From contig CAWGXG010000008.1 in NCBI GenBank assembly GCA_963826505.1, positions 1,054,001 to 1,118,000 of the forward strand: a DNA stretch of 64,000 bases, written 5' to 3'. A program made the position numbers and the translations under genes. Of the stretch, positions 37,805 through 47,832 are shown piece after piece. This DNA is from CAWGXG01 sp963826505 (lineage in GTDB: Bacteria; Chloroflexota; Anaerolineae; Aggregatilineales; Aggregatilineaceae). Below the pieces are notes generated by a model. The model searched no databases and was not told where the DNA came from. It was given only the letters and a program-made list of their open reading frames with translations. Numbering within the stretch: the stretch's first letter is position 1; every line of letters starts with the position of its first letter.

Positions 37805-38410
37805 TCACCTCATTTCTGGCACGACTGGCCCTTGCGAAAAATAAACGCTCAGCCGTTCGCGTAGCTTCAATCGAGCCCGCATCAACCGGCTTTTCACAGC
37901 GGAAATCGAGAGATCGAGCGCTATCGCTGTTTCCTCTGTCGACAGCCCTTCGATATCGCGCAACACAAACACGCTGCGCAGCGTAGGTGACAGTTCTTTC
38001 ACAGCCCGTGCCATCTCTTCGCGTGCCTCGTCTCTCAGCAAATCGCCTTCCGGCAAACAGCAGAAATCAAAAAGCTGGCGCGGCACCAGTTCCCCATCAT
38101 CACGCTCAACTGGCTCGTCCACGGATACCTGTTCCGGTTCTTTGCGCCGCAACCGCATCAACGCGGCATTACTCGCAATCCGGTACAGCCAGGTGCTCAG
38201 GCTCGCGCGCTCTTCAAAACGATCAATCGACTTGAACGCGCTCAAAAACGTCTCCTGAAGCACATCCTCGGCGTCCGCTTCGCTGCCCATCATACGCAGC
38301 GCCAGCCGGTATACCTTGCTCGCATGTTCGTCGACTAACTGCGCGAAGGCCGCCTGATCCCCTTCTTTCAGACGCGCGATCAGTTCTGTCTCATCATATC
38401 TTTCGGACAT
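37805..38410 (-). CDS. ECF RNA polymerase sigma factor
   Basis: 201 residues. Region 2 has DEHASKVYRLALRMMG, DAEDVLQETFLSAFKSI and the STWLYRIASNAAL helix (-10 recognition). Region 4 has LRSVFVLRDIEGLSTEETA and AVKSRLMRARLKLRERL (-35 recognition). A cotranscribed soluble zinc-type anti-sigma gene follows 4 nt later. This resembles redox- or general-stress-type sigma/anti-sigma pairs. The regulon is unknown, but the glutaredoxin, OsmC and rhodanese genes nearby fit a redox-stress theme. Confidence 0.93.
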   Translation of the reverse strand: MSERYDETELIARLKEGDQAAFAQLVDEHASKVYRLALRMMGSEADAEDVLQETFLSAFKSIDRFEERASLSTWLYRIASNAALMRLRRKEPEQVSVDEPVERDDGELVPRQLFDFCCLPEGDLLRDEAREEMARAVKELSPTLRSVFVLRDIEGLSTEETAIALDLSISAVKSRLMRARLKLRERLSVYFSQGPVVPEMR

Positions 38411-38716
38411 AAGCGCTCATCGGATAGTTGCACCCCTTCGACTATCCAAATCATAGCGCATGCCCGGCTATTAGCCCAAGAACCCACTCCGGCCGTCGGA
38501 CTTTCGTGCCGGGTTGACCAATGCCTGTATTCCATTAGATGCGCGAGTCGGGCGTCGGGTTGCGTGCGACCTGCCTGCTGCAGAATATATCTGGCAAAAC
38601 AACTCCGCGTGCCGCGAAATAGCGCAGGGATCAAAAGGATGTCCCCAGCGCAAAAATGGCTTAAAATCTCCTCACGTGAAAGTGAACCGCTCCGATACAC
38701 TCGAAGGAAATGGCAT
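38411..38716. other. 306-nt divergent intergenic region
   Basis: This lies between the ECF sigma gene (minus) and the OsmC gene (plus). I find no gene, hairpin or convincing promoter pair. Codon-poor reading frames here are chance. GAAGGAAA (38703-38710) is the ribosome-binding site of the OsmC gene. Confidence 0.4.
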
Positions 38717-39167
38717 ATGGCAGAAGGCAAGAGCATCAAAGTTGTCTGGCGCAGCGACATGATCTTCACGGGCTACAGTAGCAACGGGTACACTATCCCC
38801 CTCGACTCGGCCCAATCGCACGGGGGTCATGATGCCGGGTCAAGCCCGATGGAACTTATGTTGACGGCCCTGGCGGGCTGCACCGCTATGGACGTGATCA
38901 GCATTCTGCGCAAAAAACAGCAGTCTGTGCACGGTTTCGAGGTTGAAGTCGAAGGAGTGCGCGCCGAAGAACACCCGCGCGTCTATACCGAGATCTGGGT
39001 CAAATTTACCGTCACCGGCAGCAACATCGAATCAAAAGCCGTCGAGCGTGCCATTGAACTGTCTCAGCACAAAATACTGCGGCGCGTCCAACACGTTATC
39101 CCATACCGCAAACATTCATTACGACTATGTCCTGGTTGAAACGGAAGCAGAACCTCATGAATCGTGA
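38717..39167 (+). CDS. OsmC/Ohr-family protein (frameshifted)
   Basis: The start at 38717 follows GAAGGAAA. The first part has the OsmC helix motif SSPMELMLTALAGCTAMDV with the first catalytic Cys. The frame fails after LSQHK. Removing one A from AAAA at 39071-39074 restores KYCGASNTLSHTANI with the second Cys, ending at 39167 (about 149 residues). These proteins reduce hydroperoxides with a reactive Cys pair, or detoxify organic peroxides. The stop overlaps the HD-gene start by 11 nt, suggesting a coupled pair. Confidence 0.85.
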
Positions 39168-39748
39168 ACAAGCCTGGCAAATGGTCACTGAGTGGACCGC
39201 ATCGGAAAGTCTGCGCCATCACATGTTAGCGGTTGAGGCCGCCATGCGCGCCTATGCCCGACGCTTTTCATGCTGACGAAGAACAATGGGCGGTGGCAGG
39301 ACTCCTGCACGACGTGGATTACGAAAAATACCCCGACATGACCGCCTCAGACGGCCACCCCTTCACGGCAATCCGCGTTCTTCGTGAGCTTGGTACGGAT
39401 GAGGACATCATCCATGCCATCGCCGCACACGCCTCCGAGCGCACGGGCGTCGAGCCCGAAGCCCTCATGGACAAAGCATTAGTCGCCGTGGACGAACTGA
39501 CTGGATTCCTCACAGCAGTTGCCCTGGTGCGGCCCACCAAAGACGTCCGCGACATCACCAAAATGAGTTCCATCCGCAAGAAATGGAAGGAACATAGTTT
39601 CGCGGCCCCTGTGAACCGGGAAGAAATCGAGCACGCGGCAGCCGCCTTAGGCGTCGATCTTTGGGAAGAACACATCCCGCTCGTCCTGTCAGCGATGCAA
39701 GGCATCGCCGCTGAGCTCGGATTGGATGGCAGGGCCGCCGCGCCCTGA
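39157..39748 (+). CDS. HD-domain hydrolase (frameshifted)
   Basis: ATG 39157 lies inside the end of the OsmC gene (11-nt overlap). The first part (MNREQAWQMVTEW, then LRHHMLAVEAAMRAYARRF) has the first HD histidine region. The frame then stops after FSC. Removing one T from TTTT at 39265-39268 joins it to HADEEQWAVAGLLHDVDYEKYP, the HD metal motif. The rest is helical and ends at 39748 (about 196 residues). It is probably a nucleotide or phosphate-ester hydrolase of the HDIG-like family. Substrate unknown. Confidence 0.8.
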
Positions 39749-39872
39749 TGCGGCGCACACGACGCAATCGCGCCCCCTGTCCCGTGCAAGTTCGGATCGG
39801 GTCCTGCGCTCGCCCCTGTCGCGAAAAGTTCCTCTTGCGCATACCCCCTCCTCCTTGTTATCATGACCGGGT

Positions 39873-39903
39873 TCACGACCGCTCGATTATTCAGCGGTCG
39901 TGA
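39873..39903 (+). repeat. Inverted repeat in the secD leader
   Basis: TCACGACCGCT and AGCGGTCGTGA form an 11-bp hairpin with a 9-nt loop (39873-39883 and 39893-39903), about 55 nt before the secD start. It has no T-tract, so it is more likely an mRNA 5' structure or operator-like site than a terminator. An upstream TTGCGC, 17-nt spacer, TTATCA pair could be the promoter. Confidence 0.55.
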
Positions 39904-39956
39904 CGCCCGTAAATACGTTTTAACCGTGTACACCGCCGCGTGAGAGGGTTTTTGCT

Positions 39957-41414
39957 ATGCGAGGTTATCGCTTCTGGCTGTCGGCCATCTTGGTGATCGC
40001 CGCAGTCACAACCTGGATGAGTGTAACCGATCCCCACATCAGTTTTGCGGGCCTCAACCGGGATGTCAAGATTGTTCAGGGGTTGGATTTGCAAGGGGGC
40101 TCTCGTGTGCTGCTCCAGGTTGCCCCAGGCACCAAATACGATAGTGACACTGTCAACCAGGCCGTCAAAAATGTCGAGCGCCGCGTGAATGGCCTCGGTG
40201 TTTCCGAAGCCGTCGTGCAGCGTCAGGGCACCGATCGCATCATCGTCGAGTTGCCCGGCGTCAAGGAACAGACAATCGCCTTCAACGCGATCAAAGCGAC
40301 CGGTCTGCTCGAGTTTGTGGATTTTTCCACTGTGTCGACCAGCGGGCTAGCCGAAGGTGATTGCCTCCTGACCACCGATCAGGTCGCGCTTGCCGAAGCT
40401 CGGTTGTCCGAAGGCGAAACGCCCCTGGCATATGATCAGTACACTTGCCTCAGCGAAGACCCTAACAACCCTAACCCTGTGCCAGCCAAGCTCAACAATG
40501 GGCAGCCGTTCCAGACAATCATGACTGGTGCGGGTCTGGCTGACGCTGCTGCCGTGACCCAGGGTCAGGTCGGCACGCAGTGGGTCGTAAATTTCGTGAT
40601 TGACAAAGGCGCCGATCGCGTCAACGACTTCATTGACTACGTGGCGAATAACCCTAACAAACCCATGGCGATCGTGCTCGATGGCCGGCTGATCTCTTAC
40701 CCCACCATCCAATCTGGGTTGTCGGATAGTGCGCGAGCCGGCACGATGGACGGAGGCATCATTACAGGCAACTTCACCCGTGACGAAGCCCGCATCCTGG
40801 CCGCTCAGCTCAAGTATGGTGCGCTGCCTGTGCCGCTCAACATCATCGCCTTCGATACAATTGGCCCATCACTCGGTAAGATCTCGGTCCAGCGATCGAT
40901 TCGCGCCGGTGTCATCGGTGTGGTGACCGTGCTGCTGTTCATGTTGATCTACTATCGCGTCTCTGGCATTGCCGCTGACCTCGCGCTGCTGCTCTTCGCC
41001 GTGATCAACCTGGCGCTGTACAAATTCATTCCGGTCACCCTGAGTCTGCCCGCCATCACCGGTTTCTTGATATCTATTGGAACCGCTGTAGACGGCAACA
41101 TTCTCATCTTCGAGCGTATGAAAGAAGAGTTGCGTAACGGACGCACCATGGACCGGGCCATCGAGGCCGGGTTCGAGCGCGCCTGGACCTCCATTCGTGA
41201 TTCTAACTTTTCGACCATTATCATCACGATCATTCTGTATTTCTTCGGCAACGCCTTTGGCGCCAGCGCCGTGCAGGGCTTCGCGATCACATTGGGTCTC
41301 GGGTTGATCATCAACCTGTTCACCGCCGTCATTGCGACCCGTGTCTTCCTGCACACTCTTGTGATCCTGATGGGTGAGCAGCTCCGCTCCAAACCACGGC
41401 TTCTCGGCGTCTAG
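39957..41414 (+). CDS. secD: Protein translocase subunit SecD
   Basis: 485 residues from ATG 39957 (GAGAGGG upstream). An N-terminal TM helix leads to a periplasm-like P1 domain with the QGLDLQGGSRVLLQV motif. The C-terminal six-TM RND-like part has IGTAVDGNILIFERMKEEL and GSAFEAG-like helices. SecD works with SecF and YajC to use the proton or sodium gradient to complete export through SecYEG. The tail beyond the last TM is short. secF follows 23 nt downstream. Confidence 0.95.
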   Translation: MRGYRFWLSAILVIAAVTTWMSVTDPHISFAGLNRDVKIVQGLDLQGGSRVLLQVAPGTKYDSDTVNQAVKNVERRVNGLGVSEAVVQRQGTDRIIVELPGVKEQTIAFNAIKATGLLEFVDFSTVSTSGLAEGDCLLTTDQVALAEARLSEGETPLAYDQYTCLSEDPNNPNPVPAKLNNGQPFQTIMTGAGLADAAAVTQGQVGTQWVVNFVIDKGADRVNDFIDYVANNPNKPMAIVLDGRLISYPTIQSGLSDSARAGTMDGGIITGNFTRDEARILAAQLKYGALPVPLNIIAFDTIGPSLGKISVQRSIRAGVIGVVTVLLFMLIYYRVSGIAADLALLLFAVINLALYKFIPVTLSLPAITGFLISIGTAVDGNILIFERMKEELRNGRTMDRAIEAGFERAWTSIRDSNFSTIIITIILYFFGNAFGASAVQGFAITLGLGLIINLFTAVIATRVFLHTLVILMGEQLRSKPRLLGV

Positions 41415-41437
41415 GCATAGCAGAGGGAGATACAATC

Positions 41438-42715
41438 ATGTTCAGTTTCGCACAGCGCCGACGTTACTATTTCCTGTTTTCCGCTTCGGTGATCATCCCT
41501 GGCATCATCGCGATGATCATCTGTACGGCCAAATACAACACGCCGATCAAGTTGAGCATCGACTTCACCGGCGGTTCCCTGCTTGAACTGCCGCTCGTCG
41601 ACAATGTCGGTGAGCAGACGGTCCGTGATTCTCTATCGGAATTCGGTTTGAAGAACTACACGGTGCAGCGGCTCGATCCGAAGAGCGTGGTCGGCGATCT
41701 GGCGGGCAGCCGCTGGGCGTTCACCGTTCCCGCTGATACCCAGATCACCGATCTCCAGACGTTTCTACAAGATCAACTGGGAGAATTCTGGTCGCCCGAT
41801 TCATCAAAGGATGATCCTACTCGCACCGCGGCCTTGGGCGTGACCACGCTGGACAACGGCGATATGCAGCTCGATATTTCCTTTATGTCCGACGTGTCCG
41901 CGGACCAATTAACTTCTGCTCTCACCGATTTCGGCCTCACCGACATCGCAGTCGCACCGGTGATCAACACGCCCGGCAGCCGGTGGCAGATCCGCCTGAA
42001 AGAGCTGGATCCCGATCAAGAAACTGCGCTCAAACAATTCTTGCAAGACCCGTCCCGTCTCGGCCCGATCTGGACGCCGAACCCCAACAATCTCGACAGC
42101 GCCGTGTCTTCGAGCCACGTCTCCGCCACAGTCGGCAAGGAAGTCACTCGCGCCGCGTTCATCGCTACGTTGGCCGTCGCTGTGATTATCCTCGGCTTCA
42201 TCGTCCTGGCCTTCCGGCGCGTCCCGCACGCCTTCCGTTACGGTGCCTGCGCCATCGCGGCCATGTTCCATGACATCCTGGTCACGATGGGCGTCATGGC
42301 TATCCTGGGTCTGATCTTCAACTGGGAGGCCGACGCGCTCTTCTTGACTGCCATCCTGACCGTTGTCGGCTATTCTGTGCAGGATACGATCGTTGTGTTC
42401 GACCGCATCCGCGAGAATATCCCCAAGTATCGCGGCGAAGACTTCGAAACCATCGTCAACCGTAGCGTGCTCCAGACCATCCACCGCTCCTTGGCGACGC
42501 AACTCAACGCGGTCTTCGTCATGATCGCTATCTTGCTTTTCGGTGGTGAGACGATCAAACAATTCATCGGCATCATGCTGATCGGCCTGATGAGCGGTAC
42601 CTATTCGTCTATCTTCAACGCGGTGCCGCTGCTCGTTTCGTGGGAAAAAGGCGAAATCCCCTTTGTCAACCGCGAAGCCAAGCGCCGCCGGGAGGAATCA
42701 CGCGCCGCACTGTAA
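41438..42715 (+). CDS. secF: Protein translocase subunit SecF
   Basis: 425 residues with ATG 41438 after AGAGGGAGA. The N-terminal motif IDFTGGSLLELP is characteristic of SecF. The six-TM domain has SVQDTIVVFDRIREN and the NRSVLQTIHRSL loop. The extracytoplasmic region between TM1 and the TM block is longer than in E. coli SecF (about 425 versus 323 residues). Partner of SecD in protein export. Ends convergent to mutL. Confidence 0.95.
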   Translation: MFSFAQRRRYYFLFSASVIIPGIIAMIICTAKYNTPIKLSIDFTGGSLLELPLVDNVGEQTVRDSLSEFGLKNYTVQRLDPKSVVGDLAGSRWAFTVPADTQITDLQTFLQDQLGEFWSPDSSKDDPTRTAALGVTTLDNGDMQLDISFMSDVSADQLTSALTDFGLTDIAVAPVINTPGSRWQIRLKELDPDQETALKQFLQDPSRLGPIWTPNPNNLDSAVSSSHVSATVGKEVTRAAFIATLAVAVIILGFIVLAFRRVPHAFRYGACAIAAMFHDILVTMGVMAILGLIFNWEADALFLTAILTVVGYSVQDTIVVFDRIRENIPKYRGEDFETIVNRSVLQTIHRSLATQLNAVFVMIAILLFGGETIKQFIGIMLIGLMSGTYSSIFNAVPLLVSWEKGEIPFVNREAKRRREESRAAL

Positions 42716-42745
42716 CCGGCGTCGTGCAAGAGAGTCTCGTACAAT

Positions 42746-42778
42746 ACACAGGGTCGAGAACTTCACTCGGCCCTGTGT
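42746..42778. terminator. Bidirectional hairpin between secF and mutL
   Basis: ACACAGGG-T-CGAG pairs with CTCG-G-CCCTGTGT (12 bp with one mismatch, 7-nt loop) in the 91-nt gap between convergent genes. The T-tract is poor. Confidence 0.5.
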
Positions 42779-42806
42779 TGCGTCTCACCCGGCAACCCCT
42801 CGACCC

Positions 42807-44654
42807 TTATGTTCGCCCAAACTGTCGCGCTAGATCGTCCCCGCTGATATGCAACATCGTGGGGCGTCCGTGCGGGCAGGTATGCGGAGAATCGCAGCGC
42901 TCCAACTGGCGGATCAGCCCTTGCATCTCGTCGAAGCTCAGCACCTGTCCGGCCTTGACCGCCGCCGTCTTGCACACGCGCCGGACCAATTTCTCTTCGA
43001 GCGTGATCTCGCCAGGTACATTCCCGCTTTCCAGGTCCTCCATGATGCCGCTCATGACTTCCCCGGGTTCGCGGTCCGCCAACAGTGCCGGGATCGCACG
43101 TACCCGAAACGTTGTCGACCCAAACGGCTCCAGGACAAAACCCAGCGCCGCCAGCAAATCGACGTTCTCCTCCACGATTTGCGCCCCGACAGGCGAAAAC
43201 TCAACCGTGGTCGATGGCAGCGTATGCTGTCCCATCGGCTCCATGCGAGCCTGCTGCTCCATGAATTGCTCGTAGAGAATGCGTTCGTGTGCCGCGTGCT
43301 GGTCAATCAAATACAATCCCGCCGGGCCCTCAGCGACGATATACATCGCTCCCACCTGTCCGATCACGCGCAGAATCGGTAGCGTGCGTGGGCGCTCAGG
43401 GCGACCGAGTCCGGCAGGGATTGCCGTCCGATCCTGTTCGACGCCTCGCGGGGTCGTTCCCCGTGCTGCCACTGATTCATCCTGACTACGCTGCTGCCCA
43501 TAACGCCCGGGTTCGAATGTGCCCAATTCCATGCGGAGTTGTTCCTCGCCAGGAATGAGGGGGCGCTGCGGAACACCCGGAGCCGCCTCGTCTCCACTGC
43601 GATAACCGCTCCACACACCTTCCCGTCTCTGCTGCATCGGCGGAACCGGCGACTGATCTACCACTGCCTTCCGGACGGCGCGCTGTACAGCCGAAAACAC
43701 AGCGTCCGCGGCGCGGAAACGGACTTCCGCCTTGGTGGGATGCACGTTGACGTCGACTTCTTCGGGTGGCACACTGATCAGCAGCACCGCCAGTGGATAG
43801 CGTCCCACGGGAATCAGTGTGTGATACGCCTGAATCACAGCATAACTCAGGCTCTGATCCGCGATCGCCCGCCCATTGACAAACAGTACAATATGTCCCC
43901 GGTTGGAGCGGTTGAGATCGGGCACGGACGCAAAACCGTACACTTCGATCGGCGGCAGATCGGGGCGTGCAGGCGGCTGCGGGCTGACCTCGAGCATGTC
44001 TTTGAACGTTTCCAGCCCAAACACGTCGATCAATACATCCGCCAGATCACCGCTGCCCGCACTGTGAAATTGCTCCCTACCCTCTTGTAGCAGCCTGAAA
44101 CGCACATCCGGATACGCCATCGCGTAACGCGTCACCAGTTGCACAATCTGACGCCGCTCCGTGCTCTCCGATTTCAGAAATTTCAGGCGCGCTGGTGTGT
44201 TGTAAAACAGATTTTCCACCGTGACCACAGTCCCCGCCGGAACACCAACCGCCTGTTGACCGCGCAGTTCGCCCCCTTCGACGACGACCTCCACCCCGGC
44301 CACATCTTCATGATACCGCGTGACCAGCGTCGTCCGGCTGACCGACGCGATACTCGCCAGGGCTTCTCCACGAAATCCCAGCGTCGTGATTCGATTCAGA
44401 TCATCCACCGTCTGGAGCTTGCTGGTCGAATGACGTGCAAACGCCAAAGCCGCTTCCTCTGCCCTGATCCCGATACCATCATCACTCACTCGCATCAGCT
44501 GCCGACCGCCGTGATCTACTTCGACCGTAATCGCGGTCGCGCCCGCGTCGAGCGCATTTTCCACCAGTTCTTTGATCACTGATGCGGGACGCTCGACCAC
44601 TTCTCCCGCCGCGATTTGCGCAGCCACCACCTCGGACAGCACATGAATAGACAT
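42807..44654 (-). CDS. mutL: DNA mismatch repair protein MutL (endonuclease type)
   Basis: 615 residues. The N-terminal GHL ATPase has IAAGEVVERPASVIKELVENALDAGA, HSTSKL and GFRGEALASI. A Pro/Arg-rich linker lies at about 340-430. The C-terminal domain has the metal endonuclease motif DQHAAHERILYE, i.e. DQHA(X)2E(X)4E, with CPHGRPT at the end. MutL nicks the daughter strand after MutS recognises a mismatch, as in organisms without MutH. No mutS is nearby. Confidence 0.95.
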   Translation of the reverse strand: MSIHVLSEVVAAQIAAGEVVERPASVIKELVENALDAGATAITVEVDHGGRQLMRVSDDGIGIRAEEAALAFARHSTSKLQTVDDLNRITTLGFRGEALASIASVSRTTLVTRYHEDVAGVEVVVEGGELRGQQAVGVPAGTVVTVENLFYNTPARLKFLKSESTERRQIVQLVTRYAMAYPDVRFRLLQEGREQFHSAGSGDLADVLIDVFGLETFKDMLEVSPQPPARPDLPPIEVYGFASVPDLNRSNRGHIVLFVNGRAIADQSLSYAVIQAYHTLIPVGRYPLAVLLISVPPEEVDVNVHPTKAEVRFRAADAVFSAVQRAVRKAVVDQSPVPPMQQRREGVWSGYRSGDEAAPGVPQRPLIPGEEQLRMELGTFEPGRYGQQRSQDESVAARGTTPRGVEQDRTAIPAGLGRPERPRTLPILRVIGQVGAMYIVAEGPAGLYLIDQHAAHERILYEQFMEQQARMEPMGQHTLPSTTVEFSPVGAQIVEENVDLLAALGFVLEPFGSTTFRVRAIPALLADREPGEVMSGIMEDLESGNVPGEITLEEKLVRRVCKTAAVKAGQVLSFDEMQGLIRQLERCDSPHTCPHGRPTMLHISGDDLARQFGRT

Positions 44655-44682
44655 ACGTCACATCCCACGACACTCAAGGCTC

Positions 44683-44710
44683 AGAAAACAAACCCCGGAG
44701 GCTCCGGGGT
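44683..44710 (-). terminator. Terminator after the histidine kinase gene
   Basis: On the minus strand an 8-bp stem (ACCCCGGA / TCCGGGGT) with a short loop is followed by TTGTTTTC. It separates the kinase gene from mutL downstream. Confidence 0.7.
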
Positions 44711-44752
44711 GCGCATAGTCGAAACTCAGTCGATCAATAATGGTGAGAGCTC

Positions 44753-46320
44753 CTACCTCTGCTCTGCTTTGCTCCCCACCAGGTTATCGCCCTCCAACGG
44801 GATCGCGAAGGTAAAGGTGCTGCCCTGCCCTTCCACGCTGTCAACCCACGCATCGCCGCCGTGCCGTTGCGCCACGTTTTTCACGATGAACAAACCTAGC
44901 CCGCTGCCTTTCATCCGCTTCCATTCTTTGCGCCGCACACGGACACCGCGCTCAAACAATTTTATCTGATCTTCGGGGCTGATTCCCAGACCATCGTCAA
45001 CAACATGAAACACCAGTGCGCCGTCCGTGATATGCAGGTCGAGCATGATATGCCCGCCTTCCGGCGTATACTTGACAGCGTTCTCGGCCAGATTTGTGAA
45101 CGCGCTGGTCATCATGGCCCGATCCAGGTTCAAAATCGGAATTCCGCTGCCAACCGTGTGACGCAAATCCAGCTTCTTTTTGGACGCGGGTTCCGCGAGA
45201 TTGCTCTCCACTTTTTGCAGGATTTCCACGACATCGCATGGTTCGCGCAGCAATTTGTAATTTCCGGTGAGCGGATCGAGCTTGCCCGCGTCGAGCACCT
45301 TCTCCACCAGGTCCGACATCTGGTTGACGCCGCCAATCCCTCGCTCGACATAATCGGCCTGCCGGTCATTCAGCGTGCCAACCATGCCCAGCATGTCAAG
45401 ATAGCCCTTCACCACCGTCAGAGGCGACCGCATATCGTGCGACACCGTGCTAAGAAACTCCGACATATTGTCGTTCAATCGCTTGAAATGGGTGATGTCG
45501 CGCAGCACCAGCACCCACCCGGTCATATCGCCCCGCTCGGTGCGAACTTCGGACAAAATAGGCTGGTAGCAGCGGCCCACTTCGCTCGTGAAGTCCTGGA
45601 CGGTGTGGGACTCGTCGTCCGGTTCGAAGAGAATGGCGAATTCCTCTAGCTCGCCGAACTCACTCAGCCGGTGGCCGATCGCATCCTCAGATGGCATCGC
45701 AAACATGGCATGGGCCGCCGGGTTTACGAGCTGCAAGCGCAGATCCGTGTCCACCACCAGCACCGGATCAGGCGTGCTGGCCAATACTGCCGCCAGCCAC
45801 TCGCGCCCCTTGCGTGACGCCGTGATCGCACCTGCATGTGCGATTGCAATCGCCGCCTGCCCCGACACAATCGCGAGAAATGGACGTTCACCAGGGCCCA
45901 GGGCACGCGGAGTATCGAACCCCATCCACAAGACGCCCTGTTGCGTCCCATATGCGTTCAGAGGCACAGCTACTACATACGCCAACAGCTCAGTCAGAAG
46001 CACAGTGTCATCGCCACCCGAGTGCCCGCCCTGCGTCAACTCCAATTCGCCGGTTTTGGCCACCTGGTCAATCACATAGGCATCGAACTGCGCCATTCGC
46101 TCCGCCAGCGGTCCAGCTCCATATCTCTGAATATGGGCGCTGTTTTGGTTCAGTAGCAGACGGACTCCGTCCGCGCGAAAAATCGCTGAACACCGTCTAC
46201 AATTGTGGGGATGCCGTCTTCCAGCTCAGAATAGTTCGCGATATGCCGGGTAATCTCGAGCAGAAGCTGCTGTTGTTCCATATAACGATCGAGCTGCATT
46301 TGTGTTGCTTCAGCGCCCAT
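44753..46320 (-). CDS. GAF-PAS sensor histidine kinase (frameshifted)
   Basis: The start at 46320 gives a GAF N-terminal part (LLLEITRHIANYSELEDG). One missing base near 46155-46160 is needed to continue into LLNQNSAHIQRYGAGPL and the rest; the corrected length is about 522 residues. A PAS-like segment (LASTPDPVLVVDTDLRLQLVN) follows. Then come HisKA (STVSHDMRSPLT) and HATPase_c (NAVKYTP, DDGLGI, GSGLGLFIVK). No TM helix is evident. The ligand is unknown. It lies upstream of mutL but ends at its own terminator. Confidence 0.88.
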
Positions 46321-46502
46321 GATTTCCGCTTCCCCCGGCCACCACTTGATCCCACAACTTTCAGGACTCGCCGCTATCAGGCACGCGGAATTATAACATC
46401 GGGCCAGATCGCGGGCAAAGCAAGGCGTTTCCACTCAGGGCAGTAGAATTGCTTCATAGTCGCGCCAGGCGGTTATACAGGTGAATTTCAGCATGAGAGC
46501 GG

Positions 46503-46531
46503 TTGCGCCGGCTATTTATCCGTGCTACACT
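46503..46531 (+). promoter_or_regulatory. Candidate promoter of the receiver-ATPase gene
   Basis: TTGCGC (46503-46508), a 17-nt spacer and TACACT (46526-46531) lie 60 nt upstream of the start codon. Confidence 0.45.
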
Positions 46532-46591
46532 GACCGCGTTAAAGAAAATGCACACCTTTATTTTTGCTGTGTATCCCTTTGGTGACTAGGC

Positions 46592-47729
46592 ATGGCGGAA
46601 CAAATCCTAATTGTTGATGACGACACCGACAGTCTAAAACTCATCGGGTTAATGTTGCAGCGCCAAGGGTACGAAATCGTCGTCGCCAGCAATGGCGCGG
46701 GGGCGATGAGCCGAGCGCGCGCGGATCAGCCTAACCTGATCATTTTGGACGTCATGATGCCCGACATGGATGGCTACGAGGTTTGCCGCCGTTTGCGGCA
46801 CGACCCGACCACCCAGGGCATTCCCATCATCATGTTTACCGCCAAAACTATGGTCGATGACAAGGTAGCCGGTTTCGAGGCGGGCGCAGACGATTATCTC
46901 ACCAAGCCCACCCACCCAGCCGAGCTTGCCTCGCGCGTGAAGGCTGTCCTGGCGCGTAGCGCCTCCCAACGCCGCCCATCCAACGATCAAACACTGACTA
47001 TTGGATTCTTGGGGGCCAAAGGCGGCGTCGGCACAACCACGCTCGCCCTGAACGTTGCAGCGGCCATGGCCAAAGCTGAAATCCACCGTGCTGGCCGATT
47101 TGCGTCCTGGCCAGGGAACGTTGGGGCTGGCCCTGGGCTTTGGGCGATCCACAGGCATGGCAAACTTGCTCTCGCGTCCCACCGCAGAGATCACGGCGCG
47201 TGCGGTCGAAAACGAGTTAGTTACCCATAACAGCGGGTTACGACTGCTGCTATCCTCATCCAAACCAAAAGAAACGCTGCTCAACATTTCGCCCGACGCC
47301 GCAGCCATGATCATTCGCCACCTGGAATCACTCAATCACATGGTCGCTGTGGACCTCGGTGCGGGTCTCAACCGCCTCACCGCCCGCTTGATTCAGGAAG
47401 TGGATCAGCTTACATTCGCTGTAGAGCCGAACCGTGTGGCACTCACACTGGCCCGCGAAAATCTCCTGGAATTGGAGCAGCTCGGCATTCAGTCATCGCA
47501 CATCAACATTGTGCTGATCAACCGCACTCAGTCCAGCCTGTTGATCCCGTGGCAAGAGGCTGAGCAGATGCTCAACCACGAAATGACGGCTATCATTTCG
47601 CCGGCGCCAGAACTGGCCTTCCAGGCGGCTGAAGCTGGTTTCCCCATCGTCCTGTTCCAACCCAATTCGGTGGTCGCAAATCAGTTCACCAAGCTGGCCG
47701 AAGAGATTATCAGCCGTCGAGGGGCCTGA
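46592..47729 (+). CDS. CheY-like receiver fused to CpaE/MinD-type ATPase (frameshifted)
   Basis: Residues 1-125 are a complete receiver domain: ILIVDDDTD, phosphoacceptor Asp in LIILDVMMPD, FTAK and DDYLTKP. The second part is a ParA/MinD-like domain with the deviant Walker A FLGAKGGVGTTT. One extra base near 47076-47083 separates it from STVLADLRPGQGTLGLA, the next ATPase segment, which continues to 47729. The corrected length is about 378 residues. CpaE proteins position Flp/tad pilus systems, but no pilus genes are nearby. Function here is uncertain. Confidence 0.82.
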
Positions 47730-47832
47730 AGGCACACCTCGCGCGCGTCATCCCAACTGCCCGTGGGTGCCGGTATGCTGTGTTAGTTTCTATGTTGTAC
47801 GGCGTCTTCGTGGCCATTTGGAAGCGGTGCCC

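Noticed and set aside
41909..42562. 217-residue minus-strand frame opposite secF
   Set aside because: Antisense to secF, Asp/Gly-rich shadow of membrane codons, no start signal.
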